Of a stretch of 64,000 bases of DNA, positions 34,169 through 44,792 are shown piece after piece (the first letter of the stretch is position 1; every line of letters starts with the position of its first letter). A program made the position numbers and the translations under genes. This stretch comes from Immersiella caudata (Eukaryota > Ascomycota > Sordariomycetes > Sordariales > Lasiosphaeriaceae): the NCBI GenBank assembly GCA_030512335.1, contig JAULSU010000001.1, positions 186,001 to 250,000 of the forward strand. The letters run 5' to 3'. The notes beneath the pieces are model-generated. The model did no database searches. It saw only the letters and a list, made by a program, of their open reading frames with translations, and had not been told where the DNA came from.

Positions 34169-34719
34169 TGAAGCTCACGAAATTGCCAACGTCCGTTTTA
34201 CCCCCTACATATCGCTACCTTCCTCGTCTGTGTCCAGCGGCGCTCCGAAACCCCGCCTCGAAATAACCTCCCCCACAGCACCTCTCCACCACCCTCCCCT
34301 TCCATATCCACTTCACATTCCACTCCTCCGAGAACACCAAGTCCTGCGTCTTCTCTTGGTCATCCTACACCGAAGCGTTCCTGCCCGGGCCATACGCCCT
34401 CATCCTCCTCCGTCATCTTCCCGATGGCACCGTCGAGTGGGCCGAAATTGAGGATGTCTATGCCACGAAAAGAAGGATACGATTCTCTGATCCATATCGA
34501 GAGATTGGTGTGGATTGGAGATACCACGAACTCAAGCCAGGCGGGGAAGTCTTTGCCGGAATGCAGGCCTTGCCAGACTGCTATCACACTGTGATGAAGC
34601 CAGGAGAGACTTGCTCCCTTTTGTGGCCTGGAGGGGAGGTTGAGTTGTGGGCGTGGGGGGGTAAAGAGGAAACAAAAGGAGGCTACTGGAAAAGGATGAT
34701 GAAATACCAAGCTTGGTGA
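34169..34719 (+). CDS. Unknown small protein, copy A of a tandem pair
   Basis: A plausible short first exon (MKLTKLPTS, ATG at 34169) could splice through GTTTTA...CCAG to GAPKPRLEIT at about 34241. After a C5 run at 34270-34274 the better frame changes by one base and reads PFHIHFTFHSSENTKSCVFS, LPDGTVEWAEIED, ELKPGGEVFAGM and LLWPGGEVELWAWGG to a stop at 34719. The composition (many Gly, Trp and beta-prone residues) suggests a beta-sandwich protein. No signal peptide or family is recognised. The C-terminal 60 residues resemble those of the gene that follows, so the two look like diverged tandem duplicates. The frame change beside a homopolymer leaves open a base-call error. Confidence 0.42.
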
Positions 34720-34900
34720 TACTAGGTAGGTGTCGGTTGGGGTTCACCGTGAAGAAAGAGGAGGTGCCGCGGCCTAAGAGGGAGGCATGTGAGGCTAGAA
34801 GCGGGTTTGACAAGGCCAACAGCAGAAAATGGGTGTGAAGCATTGCAGAGGCGAATAAGAAGAGGGGCCTGCCTCCACCAATTAGTGTTGATGAGAGGGT

Positions 34901-35493
34901 ATGGGTGTGATCCACTTTGAGGCACTGGGGTTCAAGCCGACAAGTCGCAGGGACGGTGCGCCGAACTTGGTTGCCAGACTCGAGTGCCCTGGCACCTTGT
35001 CTCTGGGGTCGAATGCAGCCTTCGACAGCAGGCACACGGTGACCAATGACGCGCCCAGCTCCGAAAACGCCATCACGTTTAACACCCACCTAAACGTTGG
35101 ATTCGGCTGGTGAGTTCCAGGTGCAAGGGCGCGACGGGTTTCGGTCTTACCGCTGTTGGGCAAAGTGACGATGGAGGAGAGCAATGGTCGCCGTAGTGGT
35201 TTGACGACGGCGAGAATAATATGGCATTTATGATCGTTGATGGTGCCGACAGGCATATTCGGGTCAGCGACGATAAAGACTTCGTCAGTTTACGACCTGG
35301 CAAGTCGTGGAGGACAAAACATCGCCTGCATTCGCCTCCGCACTGGTCAACGCTCCCGGAAGGTCTCAGGGTCGGCGATGCATTCCGCTGCCAGTTTAAC
35401 GGCGTGACTGAGCTGGACTGGTGGGATTGGGGCCATGGGGAAACGGGCACGCCGACACGATTGTCACCACGCCTTGCTTCAGAACGAGGGTAA
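34901..35493 (+). CDS. Unknown small protein, copy B of a tandem pair
   Basis: The clear coding part is the frame 35221-35493: IVDGADRHIRVSDDKDFVSL, RPGKSWRTKHRLHSPPHW, LRVGDAFRCQFNG and LDWWDWGHGE. It aligns by eye with copy A: Leu-(Lys/Arg)-Pro-Gly, then about 30 residues on an Arg/Lys-x-Gly-(Glu/Asp) motif, then a Trp-x-Trp-Gly ending. An upstream frame at 34901-35113 (ENAITFNTHLNVGFGW) may be its N-terminus, joined by an intron or separated by mutation. Function unknown; the position inside a cluster of HET and NLR genes is the only context. Confidence 0.33.
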
Positions 35494-35974
35494 TGACTCC
35501 CGCCAACAATGATGGGCATCCGAAGTTGGTGGTCCCGGCTTCGAAAGTTGTCGAATTCTGCGTTGTGGATTGAGTGGGAAAATTTTCTTGGTGTCGCTAG
35601 GTCGCGCCTTTCTGAGTGCACAGGTAAGGTCGCTAGCCGGTCGAGACGAAGCCGTCCTCGGGAAGCCGTCCGCTCTGGACAGACGCACCCAAGCTGTGAA
35701 ACCGAATCGAATGTCAGATTCTCCAAACTCGACTGCCTTGTCAAAGGATTCCTTGGTTGTCGCTAAAGCGTGGCGATGCACCCTGCCTGCATTTGAGAGG
35801 CCGAGTCAACCCGGACGGGATGCAGCAGCCCAGATCTGGGGGCGGGGCAACGACCGTTGCAGGAGCCAGTCCAGGCAACTGTTGAGGCCTCAGGGTTCCC
35901 TCAATCGCCCATCTCAACCTTCTCGACATCACTCTCGCCGCCCAACCTCACGTCGACCGATCGAAACAAGAAGC
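35494..35974. other. 5' flank of the HET gene at 35975
   Basis: The HET frame is open from 35570, but the stretch before 35975 is low-complexity (Arg/Ser/Pro-rich). It does not resemble HET proteins, so I treat it as 5' UTR or promoter. Confidence 0.5.
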
Positions 35975-38722
35975 ATGGCTCGCTGGCATGGAGCGTATTG
36001 TCGAGTTCCTGATGTGGCTGTTGACGCCGGCGTACCTTCCTGCCAGTCGTGCGGCGAGTGCTGGGACTTGGAGAGTTTCGTCGCGCAGCAAAGGAACGCG
36101 AATCCGTTTCCACAGATCCCACCAAACGAGAATCCCGGCGATTTGGATCTCTTTTGGCCACCTACGGTCCCTTACGCTCGAGAAATCGAAATACATTGCC
36201 TACCCCAAGAGGAAGAGTCTTCGTGTTCGAACACATCATTATCGGAAGCCACTGGCACTCACGCAATCCACGCCCCAAGCACCGCGCCGGAACCACCGAG
36301 GATATACAACCGAGAGTTGGGGCCTGAAGATTTTCGACTCCTGTGCCTTCAAGGAAGCGCGGATAGCTCCTCTCCTATTCGCGCGGATCTCGAAAACTAT
36401 GCGTTCGAGCGGTGCCCCGAATACGAGGCAGTCTCGTACGCCTGGGGAGGAGAGGACAACGACGTGTCGCCATGCCAGCCTCTCTTTCTCGGCCCGTACT
36501 GGGACCCATTGCCCCTCACGAACAACTGCTGGTCTATGCTGCAAGCATTGCGCCCGACGAGAGGAATGCGGATGTTGTGGGTTGACGCTATCTGTATCAA
36601 CCAAGACAACGCAGAAGAGCGGGCCGAACAGGTCGCACGTATGGCTTTCATATACCGGGACTGCAGGCGCGTCATCTCCTACCTCGGGCCAGACCTTGTT
36701 GCTTCTCCATCAATCAGCTCGGGCTTTCCGCGAAGGCAGCGATTAGAAGATTCCGTGACCATGGCTGACGACGAGCTATTCATCGGTGGGAAAGTGAACT
36801 TCCTTAAGCTCATCCAGAGGAGATATTTCACCCGGGTCTGGATCATCCAGGAGTTGGTGCTGCCCCGACAGGTCAGCATCCCCGTGGGAGACATCGAGCT
36901 GTGCGCTGATCAGCAAACAGCCCGGAACCTGCCCGAGCTGTTTTGGGAGAGCGTTGGAGTGCCGTGGATTGGTTTCCTGGCCCAAGGTGGAGTCGAGGGC
37001 GCCGAGATTTTCGACATTCTCCTCATCACCGCCGACTCGCACTCAACGGACCCCCGAGACCGAGTCTTCGGCGTGCTTGCTCTGCTGCCAACCTCACGTG
37101 GTGGTCACCAAGGGCCTCTACGGCCAAACTACTCCATCTCGCCTCTTCATGTCTCCATCGGAATTTCGGCGCATTGCCTCCTCGCGCTAAAGCGTACAGA
37201 AATGCTATTTGCCGCCGCGGGCCTCAATGGGTATCCCACTTGGGCGCCTGATTGGAAGGTTCGAAACCAAGGGCTCGCTTTGAGATCCGAGATGGCAGCG
37301 GAGGAAAAAGAAGAGCGTGTGAAGAAAGGGGGTAACATCGGGCAAGGACGGCGGGAGCGGATGTTTTTCCACTGGCACGACAACCAAACTTATAACATCC
37401 GGATCTTGAATCTCAGCCAGGTCCGTCCCGAGTACAACCGTAACATCGTAGCGGCAACTCAACCCAGTGAGCGCGTCGAATCAACGTCAATTAACTGGAG
37501 TTCTACAGTCCGCAAGCGTCCCCCCTCGGCACAATGGAAGAGCTCCGCATTTGGCAATCGCAGAACCAGGCTGGCGCTCACGACGGCATGGGACCATGAG
37601 GCCTGCGTGGATGGCAAAACAGGTGCTCTGTCTATCAACTTGGTACATATTCTCCAGTTTCCTACAGCTCCCGAGCTCGTCGGCACAGGGGGTGAGGGGG
37701 GTCAGGTGTTTTCCGTTCAGCCACGAAGTGTTCCTTTCTGTGGAGTAGCCGATAGGGAGAAGGCGGTGCACTTGTGGCTTACATCGACTGGACCTCTCCA
37801 CGAAACCGTTGATCCGAAAACGGACCACCTCTTCCTCCTCGACGAAGGTGATAAAGCGCCGCTCTATCTGGTACTACGAGAAGACCAAGACGGAACTACG
37901 GACGAAAACACCTTCAAGCTCATCGGCTGCTGCGAGTACCTATGTTTTGGGACTGGCCACGGTGTAGACCTTACTATACGACTCTCGGTCACAGATATTT
38001 ACGAGGCAGATACAGATCTACGGTATACCACCGAGTTGAACCGAGGCCCTGGCTTGTTGTTCCCCCGCGATCTCAACTCCTGGAGCCATGCCAAGATTAT
38101 CAAGTTAGCCCGAGGTTTTGCACCAGCAATCTCTGGAAAGGAGCAGCACATCCTGCAGCAGCTCTTTGGGAAAATGGACTCCATTCTCCCCAACAGTCAA
38201 ATCATGGCGGTCTTTCAAGGCCTCTTAGATGACTTCCGAGACGGCGCGCCCTCCATCGGCTTGAGCCGCTTCCTCAAGGCCTACATCGCGTCTCTTCGCG
38301 AGAAGTTTCAAGCACGGGTAGCGACTGACGACCATATCGTTCTCACTGTCCAATCCAAGAACTGGGAGGCTTTTATTCCTTCGAACCCACCGTTGCTCGA
38401 AATCTACAAGGAATGGCGCGACGACCCGACATCGGACTGGCACCCTTTGTCAACCGCACCCAAGACAGCCCCTGAAGGGGGAATGCCACTTTACATTCGA
38501 GCTTCCCAACATGACCTGGAGGAGATTGCGTGGCACTCACACCTGTGTGGGGCACTATTGCGGCTGAGCTCTGTCGCATACCGCACTGGAGAGTCGGAAT
38601 TGGAGCTCCTTCAACGGGAGCTGAGGCCAGAAGACTATTTGACGGCCTATCCGCAGTGGCCGGAGGAGTTGGTTCGGGGGTTTGGTATTGATGGGAGTTT
38701 GTACAGGGTTCGCATCCTGTGA
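35975..38722 (+). CDS. HET-domain protein, 915 residues, intact single exon
   Basis: The start at 35975 (MARWHGAYCRVPDVAVDAGV) was chosen over the earlier open frame because this opening, with its Cys-x2-Cys-x2-Cys (PSCQSCGEC, residues 21-29), is a known N-terminal form among fungal HET proteins. The HET domain spans about residues 115-310: DFRLLCLQGSAD, YEAVSYAWGG (150-159), LWVDAICINQ (201-210) and RRYFTRVWIIQEL (282-294). Next come DPRDRVFGVLALLP and YPTWAPDWKV. The large C-terminal half, without recognised domains, ends with LYRVRIL. It likely acts in the cytoplasm as a cell-death trigger in non-self recognition. No frameshift or stop is present, unlike its neighbours. Confidence 0.9.
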   Translation: MARWHGAYCRVPDVAVDAGVPSCQSCGECWDLESFVAQQRNANPFPQIPPNENPGDLDLFWPPTVPYAREIEIHCLPQEEESSCSNTSLSEATGTHAIHAPSTAPEPPRIYNRELGPEDFRLLCLQGSADSSSPIRADLENYAFERCPEYEAVSYAWGGEDNDVSPCQPLFLGPYWDPLPLTNNCWSMLQALRPTRGMRMLWVDAICINQDNAEERAEQVARMAFIYRDCRRVISYLGPDLVASPSISSGFPRRQRLEDSVTMADDELFIGGKVNFLKLIQRRYFTRVWIIQELVLPRQVSIPVGDIELCADQQTARNLPELFWESVGVPWIGFLAQGGVEGAEIFDILLITADSHSTDPRDRVFGVLALLPTSRGGHQGPLRPNYSISPLHVSIGISAHCLLALKRTEMLFAAAGLNGYPTWAPDWKVRNQGLALRSEMAAEEKEERVKKGGNIGQGRRERMFFHWHDNQTYNIRILNLSQVRPEYNRNIVAATQPSERVESTSINWSSTVRKRPPSAQWKSSAFGNRRTRLALTTAWDHEACVDGKTGALSINLVHILQFPTAPELVGTGGEGGQVFSVQPRSVPFCGVADREKAVHLWLTSTGPLHETVDPKTDHLFLLDEGDKAPLYLVLREDQDGTTDENTFKLIGCCEYLCFGTGHGVDLTIRLSVTDIYEADTDLRYTTELNRGPGLLFPRDLNSWSHAKIIKLARGFAPAISGKEQHILQQLFGKMDSILPNSQIMAVFQGLLDDFRDGAPSIGLSRFLKAYIASLREKFQARVATDDHIVLTVQSKNWEAFIPSNPPLLEIYKEWRDDPTSDWHPLSTAPKTAPEGGMPLYIRASQHDLEEIAWHSHLCGALLRLSSVAYRTGESELELLQRELRPEDYLTAYPQWPEELVRGFGIDGSLYRVRIL

Positions 38723-39540
38723 TTCGACCGACAAAGAGGAAGCTCGGAGCCCCGTTGTCGCTGAGACAAACTATCCACCGACCTCTCGCCGTCAGCCTCA
38801 GAGTCCCGAACCCTCCGAGACGCGGCTATCCGCGCGATAATGCCAGCAGGGCGTCGTCCACCCCGCCGTCAAAGGATATCATCGGAGCTGCGGGCCGAGA
38901 GATGGGTCATGAATGGCGAACGGTTCCTGATCTCGATGTCGGAGAGTTGCGTCAATCCAGGCTAGTCTTCGGGCGGTGAGACGCCAATGGGATCGTGAGA
39001 GCAGGCCCGACAGCCCCGCCTCAGAGGCGACCAAGTGTGACAAAAAGGCCAAGCTTCCCTACGTCGGACCAAGCCAATTCCAAATTTGCCTCCTTCATTG
39101 GTATCCCGAGCTATGTTGGTATCACGAGCCATCGCCAGGGGTGACACACCGTATCGTTATCAGTCTCGGACGGCATTCTCAGCGCACATGGTCTCAGTCA
39201 TGGCCCCCATGCCGTACCCCTCGAAAATACCTCATACAATCCAGAGAGTGTAATGACGGGGACATTTTCTTCAGTGGCTGGTCTCCATACGTAGTTGCTC
39301 TTCACGTTACACCGGACATCGGCGTGTTTACAGGAAAGGGTTGGAGCCCGCTCCAAGTCCGCTGTTTGCAGCCAAGTGCTTACGGATTCGTCGCTTCCCG
39401 AACCCAGTTGTAAACTACCGCTTTCTAGCTCGTAACTGAAGCTTCGGCATGGCCTGGACGGAGTATAAGACGCTCCCGTCTTCTTGCGAGACGGCAATGT
39501 CCTCCAACTCCTCCACCTGCTCTAGCACACCACCATCACG
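38723..39540. other. Intergenic, upstream of KP4-like gene
   Basis: No gene seen in 0.8 kb. Confidence 0.45.
39464..39470 (+). promoter_or_regulatory. TATA-like box before KP4-like gene
   Basis: TATAAGA lies 77 bp before the ATG at 39541, a normal distance for a fungal TATA element. Inferred from position and sequence only. Confidence 0.4.
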
Positions 39541-40319
39541 ATGCGTTCCATCCTTGTTACCACCACCCTGGCGGCGCTCATCGCGTGCGCCGCCGCGGTG
39601 CCTGCTCCTTCACCTCTGAACGTCGACGCCGTTCCTCAGTCCGAGACTGGCCAGCCAGCCTGGGTCTTGCGTGAGGACATCCCCGCCGGTGCCGCAGTTT
39701 TCGGCCTTGATGGCGAACCAGACAACGAAACCGCGCTCGCCGAACGGGACGATACCTCGCCCAACCCAGCCAGGTTGCTGAAGCGCAGCGACTGCAACGG
39801 CAGTAGCACCTGCTGGACGGTTGAACCCTCAAGTTGCACCGCGGCACGCAATGTAGGTTCAATCATTGGGATCTTCGCTGGTTGTATTCAGTGACTGACC
39901 TCATCCACAGCGATACAATGACGGGAGCTGGTACTGCGGGTACACCTCGCGCATCAAGCTAAACTGCGAGGCTTGCGCCGGGTGCACGGCCATCTTCACT
40001 TGCTCCAACTATGGCGGCGCCTGCTTTGCAGGGTGGTATCTCAAGAACCAGTTCTCCAGAATTTATGGTGAAGTTGGGTAAGCTTTCTTCCCTGATTTCC
40101 CCTGCGCTGTGATACTTGAGCTATAGATCGAAGCTGACATATCCTTTCTTACCGGTATAGCTGCGGAAGATGCGGGTCGTACACTTGGTCGGTACGTTTT
40201 GAACTACTCTGATGTGTTGCTCTCCGGGTACTAACTGTTTGAACTAGGAGGAGAATGCGTGGGGATGCCGGGTTACGTACAATTATTGCGGCACTTGGTC
40301 ATGCAATGACGTTGGCTAA
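39541..40319 (+). CDS. Secreted cysteine-rich protein, KP4 killer-toxin-like
   Basis: Exons 39541-39852, 39911-40077, 40161-40191 and 40248-40319 join in frame to 193 residues. All introns have GTAGGT, GTAAGC or GTACGT donors and CAG or TAG acceptors. Residues 1-19 (MRSILVTTTLAALIACAAA) are a signal peptide. A propeptide follows, ending at a Lys-Arg site (LLKR) that a Kex2-type protease would cut. The mature part has 14 cysteines. CNGSSTC at its start and GCGRCGSYTW with GCRVTYNYC near its end match the layout of the KP4 fold (small alpha/beta proteins that block calcium channels in the original toxin). Ascomycete members are thought to act against other fungi or in plant contact. The gene appears complete; assignment rests on the motif layout. 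Confidence 0.72.
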
Positions 40320-40909
40320 GGTAGGAAACGACCCTGGAGGACCAGTTGCGCACCAGGAGCCCGGGATATGTGTGTTTCAGGATGATTCGTTTGCGCAAGA
40401 CCGGGGTCCCGCAGCTGGTTGTCTGGTGGATATTGGGATCATATCCTCGACCTTTGGAACGGTACTTTGGCTACGAAATTTAGGAACCTAGTTTTCCTTA
40501 ATCTTTCAATTCGAGACACTGGAGTTTACGAGATGAGGGTGTTGTCTTTCCCACGCTTCAGGAAGCTCACCGCTCAGCCCCCTGATTGGTCGCGCGGGAA
40601 CCCCCTGACATCCCCCGCATGCACAACGAGCTGCATGCGGCGTATCTACGACTTTTGCCGCGATAGGCCCATCATAGGCGGGACGTGCAGGAAAGCGTCG
40701 AATCAAGCCTGGTGGCAGACGCACGACACCGTGCCCCCTCGCGGGGAGACCGGAGTCCTCGCGGGGAGACCGGAGTGTGGGGGACGAGCTCGACGATCAC
40801 CGACCCTTATCTGTCGGGTATGTCCTCCAAGTTCCCCCGCATCTGTTCGCAAACGTTGAGTCTCTCCTTGTTTTGGAAGATGACGGAGAAGACAATGACA
40901 ACGCTCGCA
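40320..40909. other. Intergenic, upstream of P450
   Basis: No gene seen. A short direct repeat (CGGGGAGACCGGAGT) occurs twice near 40741-40776. Confidence 0.45.
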
Positions 40910-42627
40910 ATGTCGTCTTCCGACTTCGTCCAAGACCTATTCACCTCCTTCCATCGCATCTCCCCCTCCCCGCCTCTCATAATCACATCCACCCTCACCC
41001 TCCTCACCCTCCTCTGCACCCTCTACCTCTTCCGCACCTGGCATCGCCTCTCCCACATCCCCGGCCCCCTCCTCAACTCCCTCACCCCCCTCGTCCTCAC
41101 CTACCACTGCCTCATCAAAGAAGACATCAACACCTACGTCTACAACCTGTCCCTCAAATACGGCCCCCTCGTTCGCGTCGCTCCCAACGTGGTAGCCCAC
41201 TACGACCCTGAAACTCTCCGTCGCGTCTGCTCCGTCAAGGCGAATTACACTAAAGGACTGTGGTTCGAGTTTTCGAGATGGGATCTTGAGCGGTACTCGT
41301 GTATTGCCATGAGGGATAACGAGTCCCGTAAAGTGAGGAAGGGGATGTTGCTACCGGCCTGGGCGGGGAGGTACATGGTTGTTATGGAGGGGAGGGTGGA
41401 TAGCCAAGTCCGTTCCTTTTTGGATCTCATCAAGAGGAAGTATACGAGTACGCCGGCGGGGGTGAAGGCTATGGATTTTGGACACAGGGCGCAGTTTTAC
41501 ACGCTGGATGTCGCCACTAGCGCTACGTTTGGGAAGCCTTGGGGGTTCCTCGAGAAGGACGGGGATGTTGAGAAGTACCTCGAGACGACGGAGGTTATTA
41601 CACCGATGTTTGGGGTTTTGGGGACGTTGCCCTGGTTGGTGTACGTCATGCACGCGTGGCCGCTGAATAAGTTGATGCCAGGGGAGGGCGACACGGTTGG
41701 GTTTGGCCGGTTGATGAACCTTGCGGGGGAGGCGGTTAGGGAGAGGGTGGAAATGCCAGGGGGGAAGACCGAAGACTCAGAGTACGATTTGATAAGGGGG
41801 TATCTGAGGAATGGAGTCGAGCCCGAGGATGCGGTGCAGGAGTGTATTACCCTGGTGTGAGTATTCTTCATTCACGTACCATTGTTGAGTTGTTCAGCAC
41901 TGACGGAGAGAAAAACAGCGTCGCAGGCACCGAAACAACATCCATCGCCCTCCGACTTGCTCTGCTCGCACTGCTGACCACCCCCTCGACCTACCGAAAA
42001 GCCCAAGACGAAGTTGACGCCTTTTACTCCGGAAAACCCGCACCTTTCAACCCTGACACCGACCCAATCGTCAGCTACGCAGACGCAAAAACCCTCCCCT
42101 ACATCCAAGCCGTTATCCGCGAAGCTTTCCGCATCTGGCCCCCCTCCGCCGGCCTCTTCAGCAAGCAGGTCCCTGACGAAGGGGATACCATCCATGGATA
42201 TTACCTTCCCAAGGGAACGGAAGTTGGTCAAAGCATGGTGGGAATTGGCAGACAGCCTCGCATTTGGGGTGACGACGCGGAAATTTTCCGACCGGAGCGC
42301 TGGTTGGAAGCAGATGCTGAGGCCTTTGAAGAGATGCAGGCTGCTGTGGATTTGGTGTTTAGTGGTGGGAAGTATGTTTGTTTGGGGAAGCATGTTGGGT
42401 GGATGGAGCTTTTGAAGTGGTTTGTTGAGGTGAGTTTTTTTAGGGAGGGATTGATTGTTACTGGCGGTGATGAAGAGATGCTAACTGATGTGTTACTGAA
42501 GGTGCTGAGGCGGTATGATGTTGCGGTTGTCAACAATGCGCAGCCGCTGAAGTTGAAGGACCCGGTGACGTTCATGACTACGGATTTTTGGGTTCGGTTT
42601 ACCAAGAGAGAGGGCGTTGAGGTGTGA
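40910..42627 (+). CDS. Cytochrome P450, pisatin-demethylase-like type
   Basis: Exons 40910-41856, 41919-42429 and 42502-42627 give 527 residues. The last intron is 72 nt and divisible by three, so keeping it would not break the frame; removing it restores the usual WFVEVLRRYD helix. An N-terminal membrane anchor (LIITSTLTLLTLLCTLYLF) is followed by HIPGPLL. The I-helix motif is VAGTETTS, the K-helix ExxR is EAFR, the meander has FRPERWL, and the heme loop is FSGGKYVCLGK. The loop lacks the usual Arg of FxxGxRxCxG and has Lys, as in the fungal pisatin demethylase-related group. It is an ER monooxygenase of unknown substrate. The ATG at 40880 is an alternative start. Confidence 0.88.
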
Positions 42628-43191
42628 GAAATTCATTGTTACCTATGCAGTATCTCAGAACTGAAGGGGGATGGGGTGGAGGACATCTTGTTGTACCTGA
42701 CAACGACAGCCCCTGAATGAGAGAAAAAGTGGAACCTTTCAGGGGTTTACAAGCAAGATATTGTGGAAGTTTCTTTCCATCCTTGGACAGCGCTGCTGGT
42801 TCAAGTATTGATTCCAACACAGCTCGTTTCCTCTCTTTGTTTAGAGAGGTGTGCGCGACACCCCATTGGGCGCAAGCCTTGGTGCCTCCATACGACGTGA
42901 GTCTCCTGAAGAATTGTGCATCGAATCCGGCGATGCGGTGATTTTTTTTCTCCCAGTCTGTGTCACCGAGCCGTGCCTTCCAGGTTTGCCGTGTCACATG
43001 TGTGGCATTTGGCCAAGCCCCCCCAAATCCAGCCCTTCTGCCTGCAACTTCCCCTCTTTTGCTCTCCGCAACCCAACCTGCCCGACCGCATCACTTTTGT
43101 ACACTATTTCTCACGACATCTCAACCTTACACATCAACCCCGAGCCACGACCTTAACTCTCCGAGTCCTAATGAATTTCAAAGCCGCTACA
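42628..43191. other. Intergenic, no gene seen
   Basis: No supported feature between the P450 and the HET fragment. Confidence 0.5.
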
Positions 43192-43441
43192 ATGCGACTC
43201 ATCAACACCAACATGTACGCCTTTGAAGAGTTCATTGGGAGACACATTCCCAAGCAGGCCATCCTGTCGCACACGTGGTAGGATGAAGAAGTCAAATTTT
43301 CCGATGTGACCAACAACCCAAATTTCCGGGAGAAGAAGCGATGGGATGAAATCTACATGACATGTAAGCTGGGACGGAGGGACGGATATGACTACGCATG
43401 GGTCGACACTTGCTGCATCTAAGAATGCGAGTCCAACATTT
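43192..43441 (+). pseudogene. HET-domain N-terminal fragment with two in-frame stops
   Basis: Reading from ATG at 43192 gives MRLINTNMYAFEEFIG, then AILSHTW followed by a TAG, then DEEVKFSDVTNN..., then YDYAWVDTCCI followed by a TAA. This is the exact N-terminal layout of the HET group that includes the gene at 44793 (AILSHTWGDxEV, WVDTCCID), here with stops in place of expected Gly and Asp codons. It ends without the rest of the domain. A truncated, dead duplicate about 1.35 kb upstream of the intact paralogue. Confidence 0.85.
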
Positions 43442-44792
43442 AAGCTCTACAAAAGAGGGTGTGTATGCCGCCGTAAACTTAGGCCGTTTACGCGGTCTGA
43501 ACCTAGTCCCAACGGTGAACAGCATTGAGTAGAGGCTCAGATCGCTGACCAAGACCGGGGCCCAAATTTAGGCCTGGGCCATGTTTGGCCCTCGTTGAGT
43601 CTTGCCAGAAACATAACGCACTGGATTCTGTGGAACTGAGGAAGTTGAATGAGCCTGGGCCCTCGGACTTAACAATATGAGCCCAGAACGCCGTTATCGG
43701 GGCAGAATCCATAAGAAAAGACCGCATTACAGTCCAATACCTCAGACTGGTCTAGAACGCGCTTAAACCACACATACACGCCCTGTATACTAGCTGTGAA
43801 GGCTTGGGATACAGCCCTCGGTTACCTTTGCCTCGTAGACTCCTTTCTATCTCGCTCAACTTCTTCCTCTTATTTACTGTTCCTCTCCACAGAAGGATCA
43901 AACTCCTCTGCGTGTGCGGGTATGCTGCTGACTTGGGCCCACTCGCTTCTGAACTAACAATCTGATACCTCGTCTAAGCTTCCAGCTCGGCCAATCCTGG
44001 AAAATATTTATCGCTTGTGTATGCATGGTGAGTTAATATGCCTGGTCACGGAATCCAACGTGTAGTAGTTGCTTTGGCAAGTGGTTGACAAAAATGAACA
44101 CTTAATTAATTCTAACCCTTTTATTGTGGCTTCGCACTGACAGCCAATCACAGGGGGCGTTAGCCGTGTGGCAATGTACTGCAAGGCAATGAGTCCCCTT
44201 TTGTGTTAACCGCTTGCCTGGTAAGCTTAGGTGCTGATGATCTCGGTGTGCATAAGGAGTCTGCTCCCAAAGTTCAGCTTTAGTGTGAGTATGTGGATTG
44301 TTAAGGTATTGTGCCTGGCTGACGAAGGGCGCGGGGATATGAGTGCTGGTGCCCCACTTGTGAATGTGGGTGCCATTAGTCAGCTTGCCTGCGGTTCGGT
44401 GCGGGGCTAACCCCGCTGATACCCAACATCGAGAGGAGGTTCAGGCTTGCCGAGATATCACCACGACGACCTACCAGACTTGATTCATCGGTGACCACAA
44501 CGATACATGTATCTAGCTGGTTTCCCCTTCCTACGTCCAAGAAGAAAAAACACTATACGTGGAATTAGCTTGCGGACGGCCTTTTGTCTCTAGGGCGCGC
44601 GATTCGGGAATCCCTTGGTAATTACCCCAGGTGGCTCTCGCAGCTCTAGTCGCTGATTTCATGGCATCGCAGATACCGCAAACTCTAGACCCATCCACCC
44701 GCACCCGGCTGCTATTCCTCCTTCAGCATCAATATATGGCTGCCTACTGTGGAACTAGTTGCTGTCATAGCTGAGCACCGCCGTCTCCAACA
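43442..44792. other. Gene-free 1.35 kb, relatively AT-rich
   Basis: No open frame of note. The base composition is more AT-rich than the flanking genes, as in decayed DNA of fungal accessory regions. No clear terminal repeats of a mobile element were found by eye. Confidence 0.45.

Noticed and set aside
35570..35974. N-terminal extension of the HET protein
   Set aside because: The frame is open, but the sequence is Arg/Ser-rich low-complexity, unlike HET proteins. A standard HET N-terminus starts at 35975.
40910..42627. Secondary-metabolite gene cluster
   Set aside because: Two P450s, an Old Yellow Enzyme and an esterase occur in the window, but they are far apart and there is no backbone synthase.
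43442..44792. LTR or DNA transposon
   Set aside because: The gap is AT-rich and gene-free, but I found no terminal repeats, target duplications or transposase fragments by eye.
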